Assembly: GCF_012910705.2 (NCBI RefSeq)
Contig: NZ_WTVG02000040.1
Span: 558,001 to 622,000, forward strand
DNA length: 64,000 nt
From: Aromatoleum anaerobium
GTDB lineage: Bacteria > Pseudomonadota > Gammaproteobacteria > Burkholderiales > Rhodocyclaceae
Direction of reading: 5' to 3'
Made by a program: the position numbers and the translations under genes. Below are positions 53,357-62,833 of the stretch, one piece after another (position 1 is the first letter of the stretch; every line of letters starts with the position of its first letter). The notes under the pieces were generated by a model, which saw only the letters and a list, made by a program, of their open reading frames with translations, made no database searches and had not been told where the DNA came from.

Positions 53357-54796
53357 CTACACGCGCTCGACAATGAAGCGCTTGACCGCCTCGACATCCG
53401 GCGCCATGAGTTCGACGCGCTGCGGCAGGTTCTCGATGCCTTCGAGCTCGGCCGGACGCTCCGGCTCGCGCCCGAGCGCTTCACGGATCGTTTCGGCGAA
53501 CTTTGCCGGCAATGCGGTTTCGAGCACCAGCAACGGCACGCCCGCCGGCACGCTGCCGGCACAGTCCCAGGCGACCTTGACGCCGTCGGCGGTGTGCGTG
53601 TCGATCATCGTGCCGTATTGCTCGAACACCTTGCGGATCGTCGCCACGCGCCCCGCATGCGAACTGCAGCCGGACACGAGCGCGAAATCGCCGATGCGGG
53701 CGAAATCGGCGGACCCCGACAGGTCGAAGGCGCCGCCTGCATCCACCGCCTTCCAGAGTTCGGCGACCCGCTTCGAGTCGCGCCCGACAAGGTCGAACAC
53801 GAAGCGTTCAAAGTTCGACGCTTTGGAAATGTCCATCGACGGGCTCGACGTGACGTGTGTTTCGGCAGCCTTGCGCGGACGATAGACGCCGGTGCGGAAG
53901 AACTCGTCGAGCACGTCGTTTTCGTTTGTCGCGAGGATCAGCCGCGCGATCGGCAGCCCCATCTGGCGCGCGATGTGGCCGGCGCAGATGTTGCCGAAAT
54001 TGCCCGAGGGCACGCAGAAGGCGACCTGTTCGTCGTTCGACCGCGTCGCGGCGAAATAGCCTTTGAAGTAATAGACGATCTGCGCCGCAACGCGCGCCCA
54101 GTTGATCGAATTGACCGCGCCGATCTTGTATTTCGCCTTGAAGGCGGCGTCGTTCGAGACCGCTTTCACGATGTCCTGCGCGTCGTCGAACATGCCGGTG
54201 ACGGCGATGTTGTAGATGTTTTCGTCCTGCAGCGAATACATCTGCGCGCGCTGAAAAGCGCTCATCTTGCCGTGCGGCGACAGCATGAAGACGCGCACGG
54301 CGTGCTTGCCGCGCATCGCGTATTCGGCCGCCGAGCCGGTATCGCCGGAAGTTGCGCCGAGGATGTTGATGGTCTCGCCGCGGCGCTCCAGGACGTACTC
54401 GAACAGGTTGCCGAGCAACTGCATCGCCATGTCCTTGAACGCCAGCGTCGGGCCGTTCGACAGCTCCAGCAGGCCGAGCTTGCCGGCTTCGAGCCAATGC
54501 ACCGGCGTGATCTCGGCGGCGTCGTCGCCCGGACGCGCGAAGCGATAGATCTCGGCAGTGTAGGTCTTGTCGCAGATCGCCTTCAGGTCGGCGGCGGGAA
54601 TGTCGGTGATGAACTTCGACAGGATCGCGAGCGCGAGATCCGCATACGACAGCGAGCGCCACGCGTCGAGTTCGGCGCGCGAGATCCGCGGATAGCTTTC
54701 AGGGAGGTACAGCCCGCCATCCGGCGCAAGACCGCCGAGCAGAATGTCGCAAAACTCGGGTCGCGCGGCGTGGCCGCGAGTGGAGAGATACTTCAC
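53357..54796 (-). CDS. thrC: Threonine synthase
   Basis: A 479-residue fold-type II PLP enzyme of the longer threonine-synthase class. The PLP lysine stands in GPTLAFKDMAMQ (about residue 120), followed by the phosphate loop GATSGDTGSAAEYA (about 150). It converts O-phosphohomoserine to threonine. The start is GTG with AAGGA about eight bases upstream, giving the typical MKYLSTRG opening. hom is over 5 kb away rather than adjacent, with a chemoreceptor-like gene, an IS110 element and an aldehyde dehydrogenase between. Confidence 0.96.
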   Translation of the reverse strand: MKYLSTRGHAARPEFCDILLGGLAPDGGLYLPESYPRISRAELDAWRSLSYADLALAILSKFITDIPAADLKAICDKTYTAEIYRFARPGDDAAEITPVHWLEAGKLGLLELSNGPTLAFKDMAMQLLGNLFEYVLERRGETINILGATSGDTGSAAEYAMRGKHAVRVFMLSPHGKMSAFQRAQMYSLQDENIYNIAVTGMFDDAQDIVKAVSNDAAFKAKYKIGAVNSINWARVAAQIVYYFKGYFAATRSNDEQVAFCVPSGNFGNICAGHIARQMGLPIARLILATNENDVLDEFFRTGVYRPRKAAETHVTSSPSMDISKASNFERFVFDLVGRDSKRVAELWKAVDAGGAFDLSGSADFARIGDFALVSGCSSHAGRVATIRKVFEQYGTMIDTHTADGVKVAWDCAGSVPAGVPLLVLETALPAKFAETIREALGREPERPAELEGIENLPQRVELMAPDVEAVKRFIVERV

Positions 54797-54942
54797 GGTG
54801 GGGTCCTTCAGATGAGCAGGTTCAAATGGAACGGGCGGCGGACCGCTGCAGCGCCGGCGTACAGGCTTCCCGGCGTCACAAGGGGCGCATTATCCGCCAG
54901 CGGGCGCACCCAGTCCATGCGCGGCGGCACCGCTCACCCGGT

Positions 54943-56460
54943 TCAATCCTGCAGCAACGCGGGCGGGAAGCCGAAGCGATAGGTACCCCAGTGCCGGCCG
55001 CCGACGATGAGCGGCAGCGAAAGGTCGCACAGCACCTCGCCGGTGTCGCGCACGTAGGTCTGCAGCAGCGCGTGCCCCGTGTTGGCGAGTGCACGACGAC
55101 ATGTCGGATCGTCGTAGATGCGCTTTTGCCGGCTGAACATCAGGTCATGCTCGGGGTCGCCGTTCGGCTCCGCGGAAAAACGGCGGTTATGGACGGGCAT
55201 GTAGCAGTTGGTGTCGACCGCCGCGCAGAACGCCAGGCCGGGGAACCTTTCGAGCGCGCGCTCGTAAATATCCTGCAGCTCCTTGCCGATCGCCATGTCG
55301 TAGCTGGTGTGGAATTTGGGCGGGTGGGTGTTCGGAATCGGCTGGTAGCGCGTATCGAATATGTTCAGCGTGCGCGCCTTGTCCTCGAGGAACGCGACCA
55401 TCTCGTTGCGGCTTTCCTCGGCCACCGCCGTCAACCTGTCGTAGGCCGACTCGCCGATGCGAAAGCGCGACGACAGCGCGTGGAGGCCTTCGGTATGCTC
55501 CCGGAGGTCCCTCGAGAAGCGTTCCGATTCGAGCATCTGCGTCGACACCTGCCCCGACAGCGAGTTGATTTCGTTCACCCGCTCATGCACGGTCTCGTTG
55601 GTGTTGCGAATCTCGTGAATCGAGTGAGTGATGACTTTCATCTGCGCGCCGACCCGCTGCAATTCTCCGATCATCGCGGCAAAATTCGCCGATGACTTGT
55701 GCACCACCTGCAGTGCCCGCGCCGAATCCTCGGCAATGCCGCGCGTCTCCACTTCGGTATCGGCGACGAGACCGAGCATCTGGTCCGAGTTCTCGGTGAT
55801 GACGCCGGTCGCGACCTTGACCTTCTCCGCGAGCTTGCGGACTTCATCGGCAACCACTGCGAAACCCCGGCCCGATTCGCCGGCGCGGGCCGCTTCGATT
55901 GCCGCATTCAGGGCCAGCAGGTTGGTCTGGTCCGAAATGTGATTGATCAGCAGGCCGATGTCCCGGATCTTTGCCGAATGATTGTTCAGCTCGGCAACGA
56001 TCCGGTCGAAAGACTGCACTTTTTCGCTGATCCCGCTGATGCGTTCGGCCACGTCGAGCAGTTCCCGATAGTTGGTCTGCACCGCCTCCAGGTTGGCTGC
56101 GGTCGCGACGTCGATCTCGTCGGCGTGGGCGCTCACCCGCGAAACCGCTGCGCGAGTCGTCTGACTCGCGTCGAAAACCAACGCCGCGAGCTCACGCTGG
56201 CGGTTCGCACTGACAGTGGTCTGGTGAATGCGCAGGTTCAGTTTCGCTGCCTCGACAGCGATGCTCGAGCCTTTGCCGCGTAGCGCGGCGATCGTCTCCC
56301 GGACCTGCGCGACGAAACCGCTTCGCACCCCGGTCGCCTTCTCGCCGATATCCGGACGTTCACCACTCAGGTCCGCCAGCGAGCGCGACGTCTCGTCACG
56401 GCCTTTGCGCAGAAATGGGAACAAGGATGCAGCAAGACCGCTGCGCGGATTCGAATTCAT
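54943..56460 (-). CDS. Soluble methyl-accepting chemotaxis-like protein
   Basis: A 505-residue protein without membrane segments. The signalling domain comes first: the hairpin tip [20 protein letters not shown] (about 203-222) and [19 protein letters not shown] (about 223-241) are intact, with long coiled-coil arms on either side. The C-terminal part (about 375-505) is a small sensor-like domain with Tyr/Cys/His-rich sequence ([23 protein letters not shown]) ending YRFGF. Such cytoplasmic receptors sense internal signals, perhaps redox state or metabolites. AGGAG lies six bases before the ATG. Several codons upstream also read open but have no ribosome site. Confidence 0.87.
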   Translation of the reverse strand: MNSNPRSGLAASLFPFLRKGRDETSRSLADLSGERPDIGEKATGVRSGFVAQVRETIAALRGKGSSIAVEAAKLNLRIHQTTVSANRQRELAALVFDASQTTRAAVSRVSAHADEIDVATAANLEAVQTNYRELLDVAERISGISEKVQSFDRIVAELNNHSAKIRDIGLLINHISDQTNLLALNAAIEAARAGESGRGFAVVADEVRKLAEKVKVATGVITENSDQMLGLVADTEVETRGIAEDSARALQVVHKSSANFAAMIGELQRVGAQMKVITHSIHEIRNTNETVHERVNEINSLSGQVSTQMLESERFSRDLREHTEGLHALSSRFRIGESAYDRLTAVAEESRNEMVAFLEDKARTLNIFDTRYQPIPNTHPPKFHTSYDMAIGKELQDIYERALERFPGLAFCAAVDTNCYMPVHNRRFSAEPNGDPEHDLMFSRQKRIYDDPTCRRALANTGHALLQTYVRDTGEVLCDLSLPLIVGGRHWGTYRFGFPPALLQD

Positions 56461-56570
56461 GAAATCTCCTGGGTCCTGTTTTGGGAATGCATCGACGGCA
56501 CCGTTGTCCACTTCCGGACGTAACCGTCAATCTCCCGCTTGATCCTGTGTATCGTCCATTTCCGGGCAAC

Positions 56571-58020
56571 CTTTAACGTGAAAGAGCCCACATCCGAGAC
56601 GAGCGCGCGCCTGACCGCTGAAGGTCATGGGGTGGAAGGGCGGGTGAATCAGGCGGCTGCGCGAATGAAGCCGAAGCGAGTCAGAGCCTTGATCCAGCGT
56701 GGAGCGTTGCGTTGAACGGAAAGCGCCTCATAGTCGGTGGCTGAATCCCGGTAGTGTTCGCCACGTTTGAGCATGAAGTAGATGGTGCGCAGAATCTTGT
56801 GTGCCAAGGCGACGATGGCGCGTTTGTGGCCGCGGCGAACGATGAGCGACTGGAACTTCGACTGCAAGGCCGATTTGGTGCGGCTGGCGGCATGAGCGAA
56901 CTCGCAGAGCAGGCGTCGGACATAGAGGTTGCCCTTGCGAACGCGTCCGGATTTGCGCTTGCCCGCCGACTCATTGTTGCCCGGGCAGATGCCGACCCAG
57001 GACGTCAGCCGATCCGCGCAGCCGAATGCCTCCATATCGGTGCCAATTTCCACCAGCAGCATGGCTGCGCCGATCAGATCGACGCCGGGCAGGGTTTGCA
57101 GCAAGGCGAGCGCGTTTCGTTCGTCCTGCAGTCCATCCAGAAGTCGCGCATCGAAGCGCGCAATGCGCGCCTCGATCTCCTCGACATGGTGCATCAGTTC
57201 ATCGAGCACGAAGCGATGGCTGTCGGTCAGTTCCCCCTGCAAGGCATCGAAGATTTCCTCGCGACTGGCCTTGAGTCGCCGACTGGCGAACTTCAGCACC
57301 TCGTTCGGCGAGTGCCCTTCGATGATGGCCTTGACCATGGCGCGTGCCGACTGACCATGCAGATCGCTCACCACCACGCCCAGGCGGATGCCGCCGTCGG
57401 TCAGCACCTTGTGCAGGCGGTTCTTCTCGGAGGCCAGCAGACCCACCAGTTTCTGCCGCTGCCGCGAAATCAGACGCAACTCACGCAGCCGTGCCGGCGG
57501 CACGAACGAACCGCGCAGCAATCCGGCACGCGAGAGCGTCGCCAACCATTGCGCATCGCCGACATCGGTCTTGCGTCCGGGAACATTCTTGACGTGCCGG
57601 GCATTGACCACTTGCCCACGGATGCCCACCGCTTCCAGTGCGGCATACGGGCTCTTCCAGTAGATGCCCGTGCTCTCCATCACCACCTGATCGGGAGCAA
57701 GCGATGCCGCCCAGTCGGCCAGTGCGCGCCGATCGCGTTTGAACGCACCGAATTGCCGCTGTTCGATACGCGTCGTGCCGTCGGCCTCTTCGAGGATCGC
57801 GCAGGCCGTAATTTGCGCCTGATGCACATCCAGTCCGATGACTCGTTTGTGTAGCGCTACCAGTTCCATGCCATCTCCCGTCGAATTACACTCAACAGTG
57901 GAAGGGGGCGGGTGCCAGAACTGAAAGTGCCTGAAGGCGACAAGTCGCCGACGGCCTGTTTAACGTGCGCTCTCTATGGAAGCAATCCGGGGTACGAGTC
58001 AGTTCGGCGGGTCACGTTAG
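56571..58020 (-). mobile_element. IS110-family insertion sequence (ends approximate)
   Basis: The element is defined by its intact transposase gene (56649-57869), a short tail after it and a long untranslated stretch before it, the layout of the IS110 group. IS110 elements lack ordinary terminal inverted repeats and leave no target duplication, so the borders cannot be read directly. The 9-mer CACGTTAAA occurs on the minus strand on both sides (at 56572-56580 and near 57959-57967), and CACCCGCC..TTCCAC occurs after and before the gene as well; I used these to set rough borders. Confidence 0.55.
56649..57869 (-). CDS. IS110-family DEDD transposase (recombinase)
   Basis: A 406-residue transposase with an N-terminal RuvC-like domain bearing the DEDD residues D14 (VIGLDVHQ), E64 (VMESTGIYW), D101 and D104 (KTDVGDAQW), a coiled middle (about 160-240), and the C-terminal Transposase_20 domain with the LQTLPGVDLIGA helix-hairpin and the serine-containing CPGNNESAGKR segment (about 295-305). 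The gene appears full-length and intact. IS110 recombinases are guided by a non-coding RNA transcribed from the element's own end. GGGAG precedes the ATG. Confidence 0.95.
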   Translation of the reverse strand: MELVALHKRVIGLDVHQAQITACAILEEADGTTRIEQRQFGAFKRDRRALADWAASLAPDQVVMESTGIYWKSPYAALEAVGIRGQVVNARHVKNVPGRKTDVGDAQWLATLSRAGLLRGSFVPPARLRELRLISRQRQKLVGLLASEKNRLHKVLTDGGIRLGVVVSDLHGQSARAMVKAIIEGHSPNEVLKFASRRLKASREEIFDALQGELTDSHRFVLDELMHHVEEIEARIARFDARLLDGLQDERNALALLQTLPGVDLIGAAMLLVEIGTDMEAFGCADRLTSWVGICPGNNESAGKRKSGRVRKGNLYVRRLLCEFAHAASRTKSALQSKFQSLIVRRGHKRAIVALAHKILRTIYFMLKRGEHYRDSATDYEALSVQRNAPRWIKALTRFGFIRAAA

Positions 58021-58060
58021 CTTGCGGGGTCGAGCCGCCAAAAAATTGCGCGACCTCTTC
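57870..58060 (-). ncRNA. Candidate bridge RNA region of the IS110 element
   Basis: This stretch upstream of the transposase has no reading frame and sits where IS110-group elements encode their bridge RNA, the guide that pairs with donor and target DNA. It contains a strong short hairpin (GGCGAC / GTCGCC, 57936-57949) and several repeated GC-rich motifs. The assignment is from position and family knowledge; I could not fold it or identify the guide loops. Confidence 0.3.
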
Positions 58061-58362
58061 CCGCCTCCTTCCACCCCGAATTCTCTTTCATCATCAGGGG
58101 TGGCGGCCATCGCAATCACCGTTAGCCCGATGGAGAGGAGATCCGCGCCAAGGGCCGTTCCCCGCTCGCCGCGAGCCGGTGAGATGGAGCGAGCAGGACC
58201 GGGTCGCCGTTCCCGGGTCGCGAGCGGCCCCTATCCTGCCGCGGCCTTGCCGATCTCGGATAACACTGCGCATGCCGCGTCCCATAGGCTTCCGACCATC
58301 GCCCGCCGCCACGGCGGGTGATTTACAACAATTCGCTTCAACGCAAGCGTGAAGGAGACGAG
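58061..58362. other. Aldehyde dehydrogenase upstream region
   Basis: About 300 bp before the dehydrogenase gene with no supported ORF. It holds a reversed copy of the motif CCCGCC..TTCCACCCC (58060-58078), which also occurs on both flanks of the transposase gene. A perfect hairpin CCCGCCG-CCA-CGGCGGG (58302-58318) lies about 45 bases before the ATG. No clear sigma-70 boxes were found. Confidence 0.4.
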
Positions 58363-59787
58363 ATGCAGATTTTCGACATGATCATCAACGGCAGGCCAGT
58401 GAAGGCCGATAGCACCTTTGAAGTCATCAACCCCGCAACCGGCGAGCCCTTCGCGTGCGTACAGGCGGGTACCCCCGCCCATGTCGACCAGGCCGTCGCC
58501 GCGGCGCGCGCAGCGTTCCCGGCATGGTGCCGCACCCCGGACGCCGAGCGCCAGCGCCTGATGCACGCGCTCGGTGCGGCACTCGAAGCGAACATGCCGG
58601 AGCTGATGGAACTGGTCACGAAAGAGGCCGGCAAGCCGCTCGGCGGACTGAACGGCGTCGGGTCGGGGATGGAGGTCGGGGGCGCAATCGCGTGGACCCA
58701 CGTCACGGCCGACCTCGAACTGCCCGTCGAGGTGATCCAGGACAACGACGATGCGCGCATCGAGGTGCATCGCAAGCCGCTGGGCGTCGTCGGCTCGATC
58801 ACGCCGTGGAACTGGCCGCTGATGATCGCGATCTGGCACGTGATCCCGGCGCTGCGCGCAGGCAACACCGTCGTCATCAAGCCGTCGGGCCTGACGCCGA
58901 CCGCGACGATCCGTTTCGTCGAGCTCGCCAACGCGATCCTGCCGCCGGGCGTGCTGAACATCGTCACCGGCGAATCCGGTGTCGGCTCGGCGATCGCAAA
59001 ACACCCGGACATCAACAAGATCGTGTTCACCGGCTCGACGCCGACCGGCAAGAACATCATGCAGAACGCGGCCGGCAACCTGAAGCGGCTCACGTTGGAA
59101 CTCGGCGGCAACGACGCGGGCATCGTGCTGCCCGACGTTGATCCGAAAGCGATCGCGCCGAAGCTCTTCGGCGTCGGTTTCCACAACAATGGCCAGACCT
59201 GCGCCTGCCTCAAGCGGCTCTATGTGCACGACAGCATCTATGAAGACGTGTGCGCGGAGCTGGCGCGCATCGCCAAGGAGACGGTCGTCGGCAACGGACT
59301 GGTCGAAGGCACCGAGCTCGGACCGGTGCAGAACAAGGCGCAGATGGACTTCGTGCAGGAACTCGTCGAGGACGCGCGGGCGCAGGGCGCACGCATCCTG
59401 TCCGGCGGCAAGGCCCGGACCGGCTGCGGCTTCTTCTTCGAGCCGACCGTGATCGCGGACGCGAAGGACGGCATGCGCGTCGTCGACGAGGAGCAGTTCG
59501 GCCCGGTGCTGCCGGTGATCCGCTACTCGGACATCGAGGAAGTGATCGCGCGCGCCAACGACAACGAAAACGGGCTGGGCGGCTCGATCTGGTCGAAAGA
59601 CCGCGCGAAAGCCGCGGAGCTCGCGCTGCGCCTCGAATGCGGCACGGCGTGGGTGAACGAGCACGGCGCGGTGCAGCCCGACGCGCCCTTCGGCGGCGTC
59701 AAGCAGTCGGGGCTGGGCGTCGAGTTCGGCCGCTACGGGCTCGAGGAATACACCTCGATCCAGACGCTGAAGATCATGAAGGCCTAG
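58363..59787 (+). CDS. NAD(P)-dependent aldehyde dehydrogenase
   Basis: A 474-residue aldehyde dehydrogenase superfamily member. The cofactor site includes GSITPWNWPLM (about 147-157) and FTGSTPTGKNI (about 222-232); the catalytic glutamate is in LELGGND (about 245) and the catalytic cysteine in NNGQTCACLKR (about 279-280). Overall it is closest in style to short general aldehyde dehydrogenases. The substrate is not evident from neighbours. The ATG at 58363 has GAAGGAG before it. A good terminator follows at 59939. Confidence 0.92.
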   Translation: MQIFDMIINGRPVKADSTFEVINPATGEPFACVQAGTPAHVDQAVAAARAAFPAWCRTPDAERQRLMHALGAALEANMPELMELVTKEAGKPLGGLNGVGSGMEVGGAIAWTHVTADLELPVEVIQDNDDARIEVHRKPLGVVGSITPWNWPLMIAIWHVIPALRAGNTVVIKPSGLTPTATIRFVELANAILPPGVLNIVTGESGVGSAIAKHPDINKIVFTGSTPTGKNIMQNAAGNLKRLTLELGGNDAGIVLPDVDPKAIAPKLFGVGFHNNGQTCACLKRLYVHDSIYEDVCAELARIAKETVVGNGLVEGTELGPVQNKAQMDFVQELVEDARAQGARILSGGKARTGCGFFFEPTVIADAKDGMRVVDEEQFGPVLPVIRYSDIEEVIARANDNENGLGGSIWSKDRAKAAELALRLECGTAWVNEHGAVQPDAPFGGVKQSGLGVEFGRYGLEEYTSIQTLKIMKA

Positions 59788-59868
59788 CGGGGTTTCCGCG
59801 CCCGGCCGGGTTGGGGTGCGGCGACCGGGAATCCTCCCGGTTCCGCTTTCCCATTCGTCACATTCGCG

Positions 59869-59904
59869 CGGGTCGCTGTTGCACGGGTCGCCGCTGCACG
59901 GGTC
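59869..59904. repeat. Short tandem repeat, 15-bp unit
   Basis: About 2.4 copies of CGGGTCGCTGTTGCA (second copy CGGGTCGCCGCTGCA) lie between the aldehyde dehydrogenase and hom genes. No function is evident; the copy number may vary between strains. Confidence 0.6.
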
Positions 59905-59938
59905 CGGTCTCCTCCACCTGACCCGGGACGATCCGCTT

Positions 59939-59965
59939 GCGCCCCGGCAGCCGGGGCGCTTTTTT
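59939..59965 (+). terminator. Rho-independent terminator after the aldehyde dehydrogenase
   Basis: GCGCCCCGG-CAG-CCGGGGCGC followed by six T. It is a strong plus-strand terminator, about 150 bases after the dehydrogenase stop codon and immediately before the hom stop codon on the other strand. Confidence 0.9.
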
Positions 59966-59974
59966 GACGCGCGC

Positions 59975-61285
59975 TTACTGCAGGCTTTCCATGCGCAGGC
60001 GCGTGATCCTGCCCTGCACGACCGGCAGTGCTTCGATCTTCGCGATCGCCGCGTTGGCGTTCTTCTCGATCGTGACGTGGGTCAGCATGATGATGTCGGT
60101 CTGCGACGCGCCTTCCGGCGCTTCCTTCTGGATCATCGCTTCGATCGAGATGTCGCTGTCGGCGAGGATGCGGGTGATGTCGGCCAGCACGCCCGGTTTG
60201 TCCTCGACGCGCATGCGCAGGTAATACGAAGTCACGACTTCTTCGATCGGCAGCACCTTGAGGTCGCGCACCTGCTCGGGCTGGAAGGCGAGATGCGGCA
60301 CGCGATGCTCGGGGTCCGCGGTGTGCAGACGGGTGACGTCGACGAGGTCGGCGATCACCGCGCTGGCAGTCGGCTCGGCGCCGGCGCCCTTGCCGTAATA
60401 CAGCGTCGCGCCGACGGCGTCGCCATGGACGACGACGGCGTTCATCGCGCCCTCGACGTTCGCGATCAGGCGCTTGGCCGGAATCAGCGTCGGGTGCACG
60501 CGCAGTTCGATGCCTTCGGTACGCATGCGCGAGATGCCGAGCAGCTTGATGCGGTAGCCGAGCTGTTCGGCGTAGGCGATATCGACGCTGTCGAGGCTCG
60601 TGATGCCTTCGACGTGCGCGGCCTCGAACTGCATCGGCACGCCGAACGCGATCGCGCTCATGATCGTCGCCTTGTGCGCGGCATCGATACCTTCGATGTC
60701 GAAAGTCGGGTCGGCTTCGGCATAACCGAGCGCCTGCGCTTCTTTCAGCACGTCTGCGAACGGCAGGCCCTTGTCGCGCATCTCGGAGAGGATGAAGTTC
60801 GTCGTGCCGTTGATGATGCCGGCGACCCACTGGATGCGGTTCGCCGAAAGGCCCTCGCGCAGCGCCTTGATGATCGGGATGCCGCCGGCGACCGCGGCTT
60901 CGAACGCGACCATGACGCCCCTCGATTGCGCAGCGGCGAAGATCTCGTTGCCGTGCACCGCGAGCAGTGCCTTGTTCGCCGTGACGACGTGCTTGCCGTT
61001 CTCGATCGCTTTCAGCACCAGTTCCTTCGCGACGCCGTAGCCCCCAATCAGTTCGACGACGATGTCGATTTCCGGGTCGGCGACGACCGAGAACGCGTCA
61101 TCGGTCAGCCGCACGCCGCTGCCCGCGACGGTGCGCGCGAGCTCGAGATTCTTGTCAGCCACTGCGGTGATGCGAATCGGGCGACCGGCGCGGCGGGTGA
61201 TTTCTTCCTCGTTGCGCTTCAGAACGGTGAAGGTACCGCCGCCGACGGTACCGATGCCCAGCAGGCCAACATTGATCGGTTTCAT
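59975..61285 (-). CDS. hom: Homoserine dehydrogenase
   Basis: A 436-residue monofunctional homoserine dehydrogenase: N-terminal NAD(P) fold (GLLGIGTVGGGTFTVL, about residues 8-23), the homoserine-binding catalytic region (GIINGTTNFILSEM and later FDIEGIDAAHKATIM), and a C-terminal ACT domain (about 350-430) for feedback control. It reduces aspartate semialdehyde to homoserine for threonine and methionine. It follows the aminotransferase gene by 82 bp on the same strand. Confidence 0.97.
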   Translation of the reverse strand: MKPINVGLLGIGTVGGGTFTVLKRNEEEITRRAGRPIRITAVADKNLELARTVAGSGVRLTDDAFSVVADPEIDIVVELIGGYGVAKELVLKAIENGKHVVTANKALLAVHGNEIFAAAQSRGVMVAFEAAVAGGIPIIKALREGLSANRIQWVAGIINGTTNFILSEMRDKGLPFADVLKEAQALGYAEADPTFDIEGIDAAHKATIMSAIAFGVPMQFEAAHVEGITSLDSVDIAYAEQLGYRIKLLGISRMRTEGIELRVHPTLIPAKRLIANVEGAMNAVVVHGDAVGATLYYGKGAGAEPTASAVIADLVDVTRLHTADPEHRVPHLAFQPEQVRDLKVLPIEEVVTSYYLRMRVEDKPGVLADITRILADSDISIEAMIQKEAPEGASQTDIIMLTHVTIEKNANAAIAKIEALPVVQGRITRLRMESLQ

Positions 61286-61367
61286 AAAAGCTCGTTCGAT
61301 TGAGATTCGGTTGGAAATTTGGTTGAGTGAGCCGATTGGGTACGCCGTTGAGTCAGGCGGGCCCCGC

Positions 61368-62666
61368 TCAGGTGGCGTGCCGCTTGCGGTACTGCTCGAG
61401 AAAACGCGCGATGCGTGCGATCGCGTCGCGCAGGTCGTCCTCGTGCGGCAGGAACACGAGCCGGAAATGATCGGGGTACGGCCAGTTGAAGCCGGTGCCC
61501 TGCACGAGCAGCACGCGCTCTTCTTCGAGCAGTTCGGCGATGAAGGCCTGGTCGTCCTGGATCGGGTAAAGCTTCGGGTCGAGCTTCGGAAACATGTACA
61601 GCGTCGCTTTCGGCTTGACGCAGCTGACGCCCGGAATCGCGGTGATCAGTTCGTGGGCGAGATCGCGCTGACGGCGCATGCGCCCGCCCTCCGCGACCAG
61701 GTCGTCGATGCTCTGGTAGCCGCCGAGCGCGGTCTGGATCGCATACTGCCCGGGAACGTTCGCGCACAGGCGCATCGACGCGAGCATGTTGAGCCCCTCG
61801 ATGTAGTCCTGCGCGTGGCGCTTGTCGCCGCACACCACCATCCAGCCGGCGCGGTAGCCGCACGAGCGGTAGTTCTTCGACAGCCCGTTGAAGAGGATCG
61901 TCAGCACGTCTTCGGAGAACGAACCCATCGACCGATGCGTCGCGCCGTCGTACAGCACCTTGTCGTACACCTCGTCGGCGTAGAGGATCAGGCCGTGCTC
62001 GCGGGCGATGTCGACGATGCCCTGCAGGATGTGGTCCGGATACAGCGCACCGGTCGGGTTGTTGGGGTTGATGACGACGATCGCGCGCGTGTTCGGCGTG
62101 ATGCGGGCGCGCATGTCGTCGAGGTCGGGCAGCCAGCCGTTGGCTTCGTCGCAGAGGTAATGCACCGGCGTGCCGCCCGACAGGCTCACCGCAGCGGTCC
62201 ATAACGGGTAATCAGGCGCCGGCACGAGCACCTCGTCGCCGATGTTCAGCAGCGCGTTCATCGCCATCACGATCAGCTCGGATACGCCGTTGCCGATGTA
62301 GATGTCCTCGAGCGTCACGCCCTTGATGTGCTTTTGCTGCGTGTAGTGCATCACCGCCTTGCGCGCGGCGAAAATGCCTTTCGAGTCCGAGTAGCCGGCC
62401 GAATTCGGCAGGTTGCGGATCATGTCGAGCTGGATCTCTTCCGGCGCATCGAAGCCGAACGCGGCGAGGTTGCCGATGTTCAGCTTGATGATCTTGTGGC
62501 CTTCGTCCTCCATCTGTTTGGCCTTGGCCAGCACCGGGCCGCGGATGTCATAGCAGACGTTGGCGAGTTTCGCGGACTTGCGCACCATCCTCGCGTCGGG
62601 GGCCAGCGGGGAGGCTTGCGTTTCCGCCACCAGGGGGGCAACACGCAGTTTCGGCTCGACGCTCAT
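61368..62666 (-). CDS. Pyridoxal-phosphate aminotransferase, AlaA/AlaT-like
   Basis: A 432-residue class I aminotransferase. The PLP lysine is in GLSKNYRSCGYRAGWMV (about residue 262), with INPNNPTGALYP at about 193-204. This is the alanine (glutamate-pyruvate) aminotransferase type often found just upstream of hom in betaproteobacteria. I start at MSVEPKLRV (62666), with AAAGGA about ten bases before it; an ATG eight codons earlier is possible. It supplies nitrogen metabolism next to the aspartate-family genes. Confidence 0.92.
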   Translation of the reverse strand: MSVEPKLRVAPLVAETQASPLAPDARMVRKSAKLANVCYDIRGPVLAKAKQMEDEGHKIIKLNIGNLAAFGFDAPEEIQLDMIRNLPNSAGYSDSKGIFAARKAVMHYTQQKHIKGVTLEDIYIGNGVSELIVMAMNALLNIGDEVLVPAPDYPLWTAAVSLSGGTPVHYLCDEANGWLPDLDDMRARITPNTRAIVVINPNNPTGALYPDHILQGIVDIAREHGLILYADEVYDKVLYDGATHRSMGSFSEDVLTILFNGLSKNYRSCGYRAGWMVVCGDKRHAQDYIEGLNMLASMRLCANVPGQYAIQTALGGYQSIDDLVAEGGRMRRQRDLAHELITAIPGVSCVKPKATLYMFPKLDPKLYPIQDDQAFIAELLEEERVLLVQGTGFNWPYPDHFRLVFLPHEDDLRDAIARIARFLEQYRKRHAT

Positions 62667-62833
62667 CGCAATCCGTCCTTTCTTTCGCATGATCTGGATA
62701 CTCCGCACCACGGCAGTGGCGCGCAAGGTTTTCGCTCGCCGGGGTAGAATGCCTCGTGCCGGATCGGCGAGCCAAAGAAGCTATCTTATCCAAGCCAGCC
62801 CCCCCCGGCAATTTTGCGACCGAGCGAACCGTC

